Shown piece after piece: positions 7,855 to 16,106 of a stretch of 64,000 bases of DNA. Numbering within the stretch: position 1 is the stretch's first letter; each line of letters opens with the position of its first letter. The notes beneath the pieces are model-generated. The model did no database searches. It had not been told where the DNA came from and was given only the letters and a program-made list of their open reading frames with translations. The DNA comes from Kaistella faecalis (GTDB lineage: Bacteria > Bacteroidota > Bacteroidia > Flavobacteriales > Weeksellaceae): positions 620,001 through 684,000 of the forward strand of contig NZ_CP078067.1 of the NCBI RefSeq assembly GCF_019195395.1, in the 5' to 3' direction. The translations under genes were made by a program, and so were the position numbers.

Positions 7855-9213
7855 ATGGATAGTAAAAAACAGTTTTTTCTCGAGTGTTACCAGTTAGGAA
7901 TTATCAAATTCGGTCGTTTTACGCTGAAAAGCGGTATCGAAAGCCCGTTTTATGTGGATTTGCGGCCTCTTGCTTCCGATCCTAAAATTTTAAAACGTCT
8001 CGCGAACTACCTGTTGGATATGCTTCCGCTGGACAATTTCGATCTTATCTGCGGTGTTCCTTACGCTGCGCTTCCGATGGCAACTGCAATGTCTTTGGAA
8101 AGCTATCTTCCGCTTATTATCAAACGAAAAGAGGCGAAAGATTACGGCACCAAAAAAATGATCGAAGGTATTTATACCAAAGGTCAGAACTGCCTTTTGG
8201 TAGAAGATGTAATCACCAGCGGAAAATCACTGCTCGAAACGATTCCAGAGATAGAAAATGAGGGGATTTCGGTGTCTGATATCGTAGTCGTTCTTGACAG
8301 ACAACAAGGCGGAAAAGAAATGCTTGAAAGCAAAGGTTACCGTGTTCATACCCTGTTCACCATTTCTGAAGTTTGCAAGATGCTTAAAGAAGAAGGTCAT
8401 TTATGCGATGACGAGGTGTTGAGAATCGATGATTTCCTGAAAGGAAATATGGTGAAATTCGAAGAGAAAAAGCGCCCGTCGTATGAGCATAAACTGAAGC
8501 ATGCTGACCATTCTGTAGCAAAAAAACTGCTGGAGATTTCTCTTGAAAAAAAATCAAATCTCATTGTTTCCGCAGATGTTATTTCCACTCAGGAACTTCT
8601 CGAACTGGCTGAAAAAGTAGGACCTCACATCGTGGCCCTGAAAACCCATATCGATATTATCACCGATTTTGATCCAGATACCACCATTCTCCCACTTAAA
8701 GATCTTGCGGCAAAATATAATTTCCTGCTGATGGAAGACCGAAAGTTTGCCGATATCGGTAATACTCAGGAGCTGCAGTTTTCTTACGGAACTTACAAGA
8801 TTTCGAACTGGGCAGATTTTGTTACTTCGCACGTCATCGGGGGATACGATTCGCTCGACTGTTTTCTTAATGTAGGCGTAGTCGCAATTCTCGGCATGTC
8901 TTCTAAAGGAACATTAACCGACAAAAACTATCAGGATGAAGCCCTGAAAATTGCCCAGAGTCACCCGAATGTGATTGGTGGTGTCTCCCAGAAACAAATT
9001 CCGGAAGAACTACTCCTTTTCACGCCGGGCGTAAATATGGGTGAATCTGGTGACGGAAAAGGTCAGCAATATCATACTCCTGAACATGTTTTTAGAAATC
9101 TCCAGACCGATTTTATGATTGTGGGGCGCGGAATTTATAAAGCTGAAGATGCTGAAAAAGCAGCGCTTAATTATAAGATCACCGGCTGGAATGCATATCT
9201 CGAAAGCCTCTAA
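7855..9213 (+). CDS. Bifunctional UMP synthase (OPRT-OMP decarboxylase fusion)
   Basis: 452 aa. Residues 1 to about 195 are orotate phosphoribosyltransferase with the PRPP loop LLVEDVITSGKS (114-125). Residues about 210-452 are orotidine-5'-phosphate decarboxylase with Lys263 (ALKTH) and the catalytic DRKFADIGNT (295-304). Together they make UMP from orotate and PRPP in the last two steps of pyrimidine synthesis. The domain order OPRT then ODC and the decarboxylase subtype resemble the eukaryotic UMPS enzyme rather than the separate PyrE and PyrF usual in bacteria. Start ATG 7855 has a good -7 box just upstream. Confidence 0.93.
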   Translation: MDSKKQFFLECYQLGIIKFGRFTLKSGIESPFYVDLRPLASDPKILKRLANYLLDMLPLDNFDLICGVPYAALPMATAMSLESYLPLIIKRKEAKDYGTKKMIEGIYTKGQNCLLVEDVITSGKSLLETIPEIENEGISVSDIVVVLDRQQGGKEMLESKGYRVHTLFTISEVCKMLKEEGHLCDDEVLRIDDFLKGNMVKFEEKKRPSYEHKLKHADHSVAKKLLEISLEKKSNLIVSADVISTQELLELAEKVGPHIVALKTHIDIITDFDPDTTILPLKDLAAKYNFLLMEDRKFADIGNTQELQFSYGTYKISNWADFVTSHVIGGYDSLDCFLNVGVVAILGMSSKGTLTDKNYQDEALKIAQSHPNVIGGVSQKQIPEELLLFTPGVNMGESGDGKGQQYHTPEHVFRNLQTDFMIVGRGIYKAEDAEKAALNYKITGWNAYLESL

Positions 9214-9321
9214 AGTAAGATTTAGAGCTATGAGATAAGAAATAAGAGGTTTAATTTTGGAGTTGATGGTATTGTTTAGAGGGATAAAATATTTAATAAT
9301 TAACAATCATTATCAACCTTT

Positions 9322-9678
9322 ATGGAAAACCACAGTAAAGGAGTGCTTGCTCAGAAGAGTTATGATTTTGCCATCAAAATTGTCTTTCTTTCCCAAAAAC
9401 TTAATACTAAGAAAGAATATGTTCTATCTAAACAGATTTTACGGAGCGGAACTTCTGTGGGTGCGATGGTTCGGGAAGCCAAATTTGCGCAAAGTAATGC
9501 GGATTATATTCATAAATTTAGTATCGCATTAAAAGAAGCAAACGAGACCGACTACTGGCTGAATCTTCTTTATGACACCGAATACATATCCGGGGAAACT
9601 TTTAAAGAAACTGCTGGATTATGTAATGAAATTATTTCGATGCTGATCGCTACAGTTAATACTTTAAAAAATAAATAA
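9322..9678 (+). CDS. Four-helix bundle protein (S23-like)
   Basis: 118 aa. The sequence matches the four-helix-bundle/'S23' family: an N-terminal SYDFAIKIVFLSQKL helix, SKQILRSGTSVGAMVREA in the middle, and ETDYWLNLLYDTEYIS near the end. Known for the family: homologues occur inside 23S rRNA intervening sequences in some bacteria, but here it is an ordinary chromosomal gene. Function unknown. It sits between two AT-rich stretches that carry an imperfect inverted repeat (9225-9247 and 9725-9755). Confidence 0.88.
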   Translation: MENHSKGVLAQKSYDFAIKIVFLSQKLNTKKEYVLSKQILRSGTSVGAMVREAKFAQSNADYIHKFSIALKEANETDYWLNLLYDTEYISGETFKETAGLCNEIISMLIATVNTLKNK

Positions 9679-9763
9679 TCTTGAACCCATACCAGAAATG
9701 AGCTAAGAATTGGTTGTCAAATAGTTCTCTTATCTTCGAGTTCTTAACTCTTAACTAAAAAAA

Positions 9764-10678
9764 TTGTCCAATTTAATTCTTCTCTTTCTTTGTCTCTTCC
9801 TTGGATTTTTTCTGAGGAAGACTAAACTTTTCCCTGAAAATGGGCATCTCGCGCTGAATTCATTTGTGATAAACATTTCGCTTTCGGCGCTTTCGCTCTA
9901 TTATATCCCCAAAATCATTTTAAGTTTTGAGGTGATTTTTCCGCTGGCTATCGCTTGGCTTAATATCTTTCTTGCGATCGCATTCTTTGGATTGCTGGCG
10001 AAATACTTCAGGTGGTCAGCTGCCATTACCGGTGCACTGATTATGTGCGCGGGTTTCGGAAACACGTCGTTTGTCGGAATTCCTGTTATTCAGTCGCTTT
10101 TTGGCGAAAACGGCCTGAAAACAGTCATGCTTGTCGACCAGCCCGGTTCTTTTGTGGCTCTTTCCACGGTGGGAATTGCGGTGGCTAATTTTTATTCAGG
10201 CGGTAAAAGTTCCATCTCCGAAATCATTAATAAAATCATCCGATTTCCGCCTTTTATTGCATTTTCTTTAGCAGTAATTCTCAATATTTTCAGCATCAAC
10301 ATGCCGGAAGCATTAGATGAAGTTTTCGCAAAACTGGGCGCAACAACCGTTCCTTTGGCCTTAGTTTCCGTAGGAAGCCAGTTGAGCTGGCAGAATCCGG
10401 GCATCCATTCAAAACCTTTATTCTGGGGGCTCTTATTTAAACTGATGCTTTTTCCGGCATTTATTTTCGTTCTTTATTTCATTATTCTGAATCAGCGGGG
10501 TGAAACCATCGAAATTGCTTTCATGGAAGCAGCTATGGGGCCAATGATTACCGCCGCCATCATTGCATCAACCCATAAACTGGAGCCTAAATTATGCAAC
10601 CTCATGCTGGGCATAGGTATACCGTTATCCTTTGTTACGCTGGCATTCTGGTACGCAGTTATGAGGCTCTATTTGTAG
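9764..10678 (+). CDS. AEC family transporter (auxin efflux carrier type)
   Basis: 304 aa integral inner-membrane protein with about ten hydrophobic segments in two halves of five, the AEC/BART arrangement. The N-terminal half has the family signature FGNTSFVGIPVIQSLFG, and the second half has GPMITAAIIAS. Homologues export organic acids such as malate; the substrate here is unknown. The start is a TTG at 9764 (reading MSNLILLFLCLFLGFFLRKT), the usual family N terminus; no ATG is available. Monocistronic. Confidence 0.85.
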   Translation: MSNLILLFLCLFLGFFLRKTKLFPENGHLALNSFVINISLSALSLYYIPKIILSFEVIFPLAIAWLNIFLAIAFFGLLAKYFRWSAAITGALIMCAGFGNTSFVGIPVIQSLFGENGLKTVMLVDQPGSFVALSTVGIAVANFYSGGKSSISEIINKIIRFPPFIAFSLAVILNIFSINMPEALDEVFAKLGATTVPLALVSVGSQLSWQNPGIHSKPLFWGLLFKLMLFPAFIFVLYFIILNQRGETIEIAFMEAAMGPMITAAIIASTHKLEPKLCNLMLGIGIPLSFVTLAFWYAVMRLYL

Positions 10679-10699
10679 ACTCTACGGTTTACGATGCAT

Positions 10700-10717
10700 T
10701 TCTTACCTTAGATCAAT
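10700..10717 (+). promoter_or_regulatory. Shared upstream site, copy 1 (frnE-like gene)
   Basis: TTCTTACCTTAGATCAAT. It is 17/18 identical to 11484-11501 and, like that copy, lies exactly 21 nt before a perfect TAnnTTTG box (10739-10746). Probable activator or repressor site covering the -33 region. Confidence 0.55.
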
Positions 10718-10738
10718 CACGCACCATCTTATAGCAGC

Positions 10739-10746
10739 TATATTTG
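10739..10746 (+). promoter_or_regulatory. -7 box of the frnE-like gene
   Basis: TATATTTG, a perfect match to TAnnTTTG, 28 nt before the ATG at 10775. Confidence 0.6.
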
Positions 10747-10774
10747 TATTCTAAATTCAAAAAAAGCAAAAAAA

Positions 10775-11479
10775 ATGAAAGTAGATATCTGGAGCGACAT
10801 CCGCTGTCCGTTTTGTTATGTCGGAAAAAAGAAGTTTGAAAACGCTTTAGAACAGTTCCCTGACGCCGAAAAAATTGAAATTACCTGGCACAGTTTCCAG
10901 TTGGATCCAAACCTGGTTACACAACCCGATACCAATCCTTACGATTATTTCTCCAAAGCAAAGGGGATTCCTGTGGAGCAGGCAAAAGCCATGCATGAAC
11001 ATGCAAAAAATGCCGGAAAAGAAGCCGGAATTAATTTCAGCTTCGATGAATCCAAAGTTGCTAATTCTTTCAAAGGTCATCTTCTCATCCAGCTCGCAAA
11101 AAAGAAGAACTTAGCCAACGAAATGGAAGAGGCGTTATTTGAAGCGCAGTTTATTACAGGTAAAAATATTGATGATGAAACCACTCTTGTAGAAATCGGA
11201 AAATCTGTTGGCTTGGCTGCAGAAGATATTTCAAATGCCTTTAATTCAGATGAATTGGCAAATGCAGTAGCTCAGGATGGTTTGATGGCAAGACAGTTGG
11301 GTATTAACGCGGTTCCGTTTTTTGTGTTCAATGATAAATACGGGGTGTCGGGCGCTCAGCAGCCGGAACATTTTCTGGAGGTGTTGAATGCTTCATGGAA
11401 AGAATTCTCTGCCGGCGACAAAGGCCTTCAGATCATCAGTCAGGGTGAAAGTTGTGACACCGACGGAAACTGCGATTAG
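10775..11479 (+). CDS. DsbA family oxidoreductase, FrnE type
   Basis: 234 aa. A thioredoxin-like fold with a helical insert: MKVDIWSDIRCPFCYVGKKK has the CxxC pair (Cys11, Cys14), and the cis-Pro region is NAVPFFVFN. There is no signal peptide, so it is cytoplasmic, as known for FrnE. The C-terminal tail GESCDTDGNCD carries two further Cys, a feature of FrnE-type proteins that can form an extra disulphide. Expected role: disulphide handling under oxidative stress. It shares an upstream operator-like site with the YceI gene that follows, which points to common regulation. Confidence 0.9.
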   Translation: MKVDIWSDIRCPFCYVGKKKFENALEQFPDAEKIEITWHSFQLDPNLVTQPDTNPYDYFSKAKGIPVEQAKAMHEHAKNAGKEAGINFSFDESKVANSFKGHLLIQLAKKKNLANEMEEALFEAQFITGKNIDDETTLVEIGKSVGLAAEDISNAFNSDELANAVAQDGLMARQLGINAVPFFVFNDKYGVSGAQQPEHFLEVLNASWKEFSAGDKGLQIISQGESCDTDGNCD

Positions 11480-11483
11480 TGAT

Positions 11484-11501
11484 TTCTTATCTTAGATCAA
11501 T
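11484..11501 (+). promoter_or_regulatory. Shared upstream site, copy 2 (yceI-like gene)
   Basis: TTCTTATCTTAGATCAAT, 21 nt before the -7 box TATCTTTG (11523-11530). Same sequence and same spacing as copy 1 at 10700-10717. Confidence 0.55.
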
Positions 11502-11522
11502 GTCAGCGTTTCCCTGCTTCTA

Positions 11523-11530
11523 TATCTTTG
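11523..11530 (+). promoter_or_regulatory. -7 box of the yceI-like gene
   Basis: TATCTTTG, perfect TAnnTTTG, 32 nt before the ATG at 11563. Confidence 0.6.
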
Positions 11531-11562
11531 CACTATAATTATTAAACAGAAAGAAAAGTATT

Positions 11563-12135
11563 ATGAAAAAATTATTATCAATCCTCACCGTAATGATGTT
11601 TACGGTTTCCACTTTCGCTCAGTTGAACCTGAAAAGTGATCCAGCACACTCAAGAATCCAGTTTACCGTGATGCACCTTGGCATCAATGATATTACCGGA
11701 AACTTCGACAAAGCAAATTTAACCATCAATGCTGACGAGAAAAATTTTGTGAATTCAAAAATCACCTTCTCTGCTGATGTAAATTCCATCAACACGCACA
11801 TTGAAGCGAGAGACAATCACCTGAAAAGTGCAGATTTCTTTGATGCCGCTAAATATCCAACTTTGGATTTCACCAGTACTTCCTTGACTAAAGGCAAAAA
11901 GAATTACTACACATTAAAAGGTACTCTTACCATGCACGGCGTTACAAAACCAGTGACTTTAACTTTGGTTTACAGAGGTTCTACTGTAAATGCTATGAAC
12001 AAAAAAACCACTTACGGTTATCAGGTAATGGGAACACTTAAAAGATCAGATTTCAATGTAGGTTCTAATTTCCCTGCACCGATGATTAATGACCTTGTAA
12101 GAATTAAAGGCGATTTCGAACTTACTGCAGAATAA
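11563..12135 (+). CDS. YceI family periplasmic protein
   Basis: 190 aa. Signal peptide MKKLLSILTVMMFTVSTFAQ, then the YceI lipocalin-like barrel: the SDPAHSRIQFTVMHLGINDI opening, SADVNSINTHIEARDNHLKS and the TMHGVTKPVTLTL strand. Known for the family: it binds polyisoprenoid or other amphiphilic molecules in the periplasm and is often induced by stress. It follows the frnE-like gene but has its own promoter with the same upstream site, so the two look like co-regulated single genes. Confidence 0.92.
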   Translation: MKKLLSILTVMMFTVSTFAQLNLKSDPAHSRIQFTVMHLGINDITGNFDKANLTINADEKNFVNSKITFSADVNSINTHIEARDNHLKSADFFDAAKYPTLDFTSTSLTKGKKNYYTLKGTLTMHGVTKPVTLTLVYRGSTVNAMNKKTTYGYQVMGTLKRSDFNVGSNFPAPMINDLVRIKGDFELTAE

Positions 12136-12204
12136 TAATATTAGTTTGTGTTTTTTTAGTAGTAGAAGCGGAAGTTTGGGCAACCAGATTTCCGTTTCTT
12201 TTTT

Positions 12205-13077
12205 CTATTTGATGGCATGAAACCTTTTAATGGATGTGGGTCTGAAAACATACTTGGCTGTTACCGTTTTGGGCGCATCCACATCAAGCTGATACCAAGG
12301 TGAAATTTCGGGATTCGCCGTGTTTTTGAGGACATGAATATCCTGCGCAGGCATGAAGCTCTCTGCCAACAGATACAGCCTTTTTCCCACCGCATTTGTC
12401 GCCACTCCAACGATAATTACTGAATGTCCCGGACTTCCGGGTTTTATGATGAAATCACCCGTTCTGATGTCAGAATTTTCCGTAACAGCAACCGATTCAC
12501 GGTCCAGTGATATGGTTCCGGCATAGCGGAAAATTATGTTCAGATACTCCCGAAATGCTGAATACGAATCGTCGGTAATTCCCGAATCATAGAAACTTAC
12601 TTTTTTGTTTACTTCTCTTGTTCTGATTCCTTTTCTGTAATCATTCCAGGCAAAAAACTGTCCGCTGGTGAATTCGAACCCGATTTCATCAAAGCGTTTT
12701 TGAGTCCAGAGATATTCTGAATACAGGCGCATCCATGCATCTGCACATTGCTGCAGATCCTTATCACCAACATCAATTTTAAGCAGTGCAATGTGCTTAT
12801 TTTGGCTGTCCACAGGAACTTTCCGGTAATCACGTATGGGAAAATTTGGCGGATGCAATGGAAAATTTACCAAATATTCACCGAAGCTGCCGGGCGTCTC
12901 CTTCACCCAGAAAAATCCTTCCGGAGGTGTAAAACGGGTAAGGATTTTAGATTTCCTGGCATCAATTATCAACTCCGCAGTGCTTTCGGTAACCTGTGAA
13001 AAAACAGACTGAAAACAGAGTATCGAAACAAAAAATACAATATGGTATAATTTTAGCAAAGGCTGATATTTACTCAA
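12205..13077 (-). CDS. DUF4846 domain protein, exported
   Basis: 290 aa. Hydrophobic signal segment (about residues 8-27) ending SVFSQ. The remainder fits DUF4846: PPEGFFWVKETPGSFGEYL (51-69), QQCADAWMRLYSEYLW (109-124) and GSPGHSVIIVGVA (214-226). Cys111 and His218 in these contexts resemble the catalytic pair of NlpC/P60-like peptidases; that is inference. The start codon is TTG at 13077, with a second TTG at 13059 that gives a tighter signal peptide. Divergent from the 938-aa gene; the 78-nt gap holds both promoters. Confidence 0.82.
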   Translation of the reverse strand: MSKYQPLLKLYHIVFFVSILCFQSVFSQVTESTAELIIDARKSKILTRFTPPEGFFWVKETPGSFGEYLVNFPLHPPNFPIRDYRKVPVDSQNKHIALLKIDVGDKDLQQCADAWMRLYSEYLWTQKRFDEIGFEFTSGQFFAWNDYRKGIRTREVNKKVSFYDSGITDDSYSAFREYLNIIFRYAGTISLDRESVAVTENSDIRTGDFIIKPGSPGHSVIIVGVATNAVGKRLYLLAESFMPAQDIHVLKNTANPEISPWYQLDVDAPKTVTAKYVFRPTSIKRFHAIK

Positions 13078-13155
13078 AATTAATTATTATTCTCAAATAA
13101 CTGATAATTAAAAGAGTTTAGAAAAAACATCATTATATTTGAGCGTTACATTACG

Positions 13156-15972
13156 ATGAATAGAATTTTATGGGGCTTTTTACTGATCTTAAATTATGTT
13201 GCGGTTTCTGCGCAGCAGGACAGCATTTACATTGACGCCGAAATTAGGTCCAACAACAGACAGATTTCTGTAACCCAGGAAATAATTTACACCAATAACT
13301 CAGCGATCCGTCAGGATACAATCAAACTTCTGAACTGGACTGCAGCTTACAAAAACCGAAATACTCCGCTCGCCAAAAGAAAACTGGAAGACCGGAAAAA
13401 TGATCTTCATTTTGCTAAAGCGAAAGACCTGGGAAACATTGAAAATCTAAAGATTAAAATTGGGAATCTGGACGCCGTAGAACCTCACGCTTTTTCTGAA
13501 AATATTTTCCTCCCACTTTCTAAAAGTTTAAAGTCCGGTGAAAAGATAAAAATATCGCTCCAATACCTTATCAATCTGCCTTCGCCAAAATTCACAGGTT
13601 ACGGAAGTGACGGAAAAAAATGGATGCTGAAATACTTTTTCATTGTTCCCGACGGCTTTGAAGAACCGTCAAAAAAAGAAAGGTTTTATCTGGACATCGA
13701 AGAAAACCAAAGTCCTGGGCTTTACTGGAAAGTAAACCTTAATATTCCGCCTAACTATTCGTCGCAAAGCAATCTGAAAGAAATTCAGCCCAATTACTTT
13801 GAGGGCATACTTAAAAACGATCCCGAATTCTTAATCTCCGAGAATCATTTCCCCAAAATTACAGCCCAGGTCGACGGTGAAACCACAGCAATCGATTTCG
13901 GGTATAATCTGTCGGAAACCGAGAAACAGATTCTTGAGTTCTACCTTCCGCTACATTTAAACTTTATTAAAAGCAAAACCGGATTTCTGCCGCAGAAGAT
14001 TTTCGTCACCGAAAAATTCAGAGACAACGAAAATTTTAGCGGTATCAGCGACCTTAAATTCTGGAAATTCAAATATCAACTCTTCAGTGACGCCGAGAAA
14101 AGTGATCTGAATTATTTCAGCATCCTCTCAAAAAAAAGTGTAGAACAGGCAACCATCTTCGAAAAAAGCAAGGATCACTGGCTTACGAACGGCCTGAAAA
14201 CCTATCTCGAAATCGAATACGTCAACCGCTATTATAAGGAAAAGAAACTCCTGGGCGATCTTCCGGAAAACATCAATATTTTTGGATTTAAACCGCTCAA
14301 ACTTTTTTATGCGTCAGACTTAAAACTTGCGGAGCGCTACGGCCTTACTTACCAGTATATCATGAACCAAAATCTGGATCAGCGGATTGCAGAGCCTTAT
14401 GAAAAGCTGAGTAATTTTAACGCTAATGCAATAAGTCATTTTGAGACGGGAAGCCTGTTTTCTTTTATCGCAGAAAAAATGGGCAAGGAAAAATTTGATG
14501 ATTTTCTTACCGACTATCTGCATAAAAATTCCGGGAACCAGATCGATCAAAAGGATTTCCTTGATCATTTGAGCCTGGAATCAGGTTATTCTTCGGATTT
14601 CTTTGATCCCTTTATCCAGAAGAAAAACCGTGTAAATTTTAAACTGAAAAGATACGCGAAGACTGATGATGAGTTTCAGGTTAAAATTTCTAAAAACACC
14701 GATCTGAATATTCCTTTCAAGATCGAAACCGAAACAGAAACCGGTGAAATAAAGGAATTTTGGTTTGATACGGATGATTCGAAAGACGCCAAAATTTATA
14801 ATATTCCGCAATCCAACGCCGAAAAAATTGTGGTCAACAGCAATTATATATTTCCTGAAAACAATTTCCGAGACAATTACCGGTACACCAAAGGTCTGTT
14901 TGCAAATACCAAAAAGATCAAGTTAAAACTGTTTAAAGACATTCCAAACCCAGAGTTCAATGAAATTTACCTGAATCCCAGACTCAACTTCAATGCCTAT
15001 GATAAGGTTTTGGTAGGTTTAAATTTCAGAAATACGTCGTTCTTTGAGCGTAAATTTAATTATTCTTTCACGCCTTATTTCAGTTCGGGAACAGGAAAAC
15101 TGACGGGCTCAGGCGGTCTCGCCTACTCTTTTCAGCCTGCGGACAGTTTTTACAGAAGTCTTGATGTGGGGGTTTCAGGATCTTATTTCCATTATGATTA
15201 TGATCTTACGTACCGTAAGTTTTCTGCCTTTGCAAGTTTTAATTTCACAAAAAATCCCAGAAGCGATGTCGGCAGAAGTTTAGCTTTGTCTTACAATTTT
15301 TTTGATAAAGATGTGAATCCAAAAATGTCGCAGACTGAGTACGCCAAATATAACCTCTGGAACCTTGGTTATGGCTACGCAGACCGGCGGATTATTCACG
15401 AAAAATCTTTCAGCACCAACCTTCAGTGGATGGAGGATTTCCAGAAGATTTCGGCAGAAGCGTTTTACCGCTGGGAATATGCGCAGGATAAAAAGGTAAG
15501 TTTCAGGTTCTTTGGCGGATATTTTATCACGAATAAGACGAAAAACGACCTTTTCGACTACGGAATTTCAAGGGTTTCAAATTATGCTTTTTCGTACGGT
15601 CTTTTGGGGCAGAGTGCGACCACGGGACTTTTGTCTCAACAGCTTATTCTTGCCGAGGGTGGATTTAAATCCTACGTCGGAAAATCTGCCAATCAATGGA
15701 TAACTTCTGTGAATGTTGATTCCCATGTATGGCGTTGGTTTAATATTTACGCCGATGCAGGGGTATACAAAAACAGATCCCTGGACCCGAAATTCATTTG
15801 GGATTCTGGCGTAAAAGTAAAAGTAATCCCTGATTTTCTGGAGGTTTATTTCCCAATCCAGAGCTCACTCGGTTTCGAACCTTCGTTTAAAGATTACGGA
15901 AGCAGAATCCGTTTTACGCTGGTACTTAATTTCAATGCTGTTACGAATTATTTCCGGAGAGGATGGTTTTAA
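13156..15972 (+). CDS. M1 peptidase-like protein lacking the zinc site, with C-terminal barrel-like region
   Basis: 938 aa. Signal peptide MNRILWGFLLILNYVAVSAQ. Residues ~20-230 look like the M1 N-terminal beta domain. The next ~270 look like the helical gluzincin domain, with the typical HWLTNGLKTYLEIEY (341-355). An M1 enzyme would have WLNEG here and HExxH about 20 residues earlier. Here the Glu is Asn345 and the HExxH position reads SILSK (322-326), so all zinc ligands are missing. From ~600 to the end the protein is a run of amphipathic aromatic strands ending FNAVTNYFRRGWF, typical of an outer-membrane barrel. Function unknown. TATATTTG promoter box about 15 nt upstream. Confidence 0.75.
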   Translation: MNRILWGFLLILNYVAVSAQQDSIYIDAEIRSNNRQISVTQEIIYTNNSAIRQDTIKLLNWTAAYKNRNTPLAKRKLEDRKNDLHFAKAKDLGNIENLKIKIGNLDAVEPHAFSENIFLPLSKSLKSGEKIKISLQYLINLPSPKFTGYGSDGKKWMLKYFFIVPDGFEEPSKKERFYLDIEENQSPGLYWKVNLNIPPNYSSQSNLKEIQPNYFEGILKNDPEFLISENHFPKITAQVDGETTAIDFGYNLSETEKQILEFYLPLHLNFIKSKTGFLPQKIFVTEKFRDNENFSGISDLKFWKFKYQLFSDAEKSDLNYFSILSKKSVEQATIFEKSKDHWLTNGLKTYLEIEYVNRYYKEKKLLGDLPENINIFGFKPLKLFYASDLKLAERYGLTYQYIMNQNLDQRIAEPYEKLSNFNANAISHFETGSLFSFIAEKMGKEKFDDFLTDYLHKNSGNQIDQKDFLDHLSLESGYSSDFFDPFIQKKNRVNFKLKRYAKTDDEFQVKISKNTDLNIPFKIETETETGEIKEFWFDTDDSKDAKIYNIPQSNAEKIVVNSNYIFPENNFRDNYRYTKGLFANTKKIKLKLFKDIPNPEFNEIYLNPRLNFNAYDKVLVGLNFRNTSFFERKFNYSFTPYFSSGTGKLTGSGGLAYSFQPADSFYRSLDVGVSGSYFHYDYDLTYRKFSAFASFNFTKNPRSDVGRSLALSYNFFDKDVNPKMSQTEYAKYNLWNLGYGYADRRIIHEKSFSTNLQWMEDFQKISAEAFYRWEYAQDKKVSFRFFGGYFITNKTKNDLFDYGISRVSNYAFSYGLLGQSATTGLLSQQLILAEGGFKSYVGKSANQWITSVNVDSHVWRWFNIYADAGVYKNRSLDPKFIWDSGVKVKVIPDFLEVYFPIQSSLGFEPSFKDYGSRIRFTLVLNFNAVTNYFRRGWF

Positions 15973-15978
15973 TAAGCT

Positions 15979-16042
15979 TGATGTTGGATGTTGGATGTTG
16001 GATGAAAAATGCCGGGTGTTGGATGATGGGTGATGGGTGTTT
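15979..16042. repeat. Heptanucleotide tandem repeat, second locus
   Basis: GATGTTG units in tandem, a short break, then GTGTTGGATGATGGGTGATG. Same unit as at 1981-2016. It lies between the converging ends of the 938-aa gene and a T9SS protein gene. Confidence 0.6.
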
Positions 16043-16064
16043 GGCAACGACAATAAAACTAAAA

Positions 16065-16086
16065 AAAGCCGCTAAAAAGCGGCTTT
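16065..16086 (-). terminator. Terminator of T9SS protein gene
   Basis: AAAGCCGCT, AAAA loop, AGCGGCTTT; on the minus strand followed by a T-run. It lies 20 nt after the stop at 16107. Confidence 0.85.
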
Positions 16087-16106
16087 CAATATTTAAATAA
16101 GAAATT

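Noticed and set aside
15865..16053. Minus-strand frame with His/Ser/Asn/Pro-rich repeats
   Set aside because: It is only the translation of the GATGTTG DNA repeat plus the antisense of the preceding gene.
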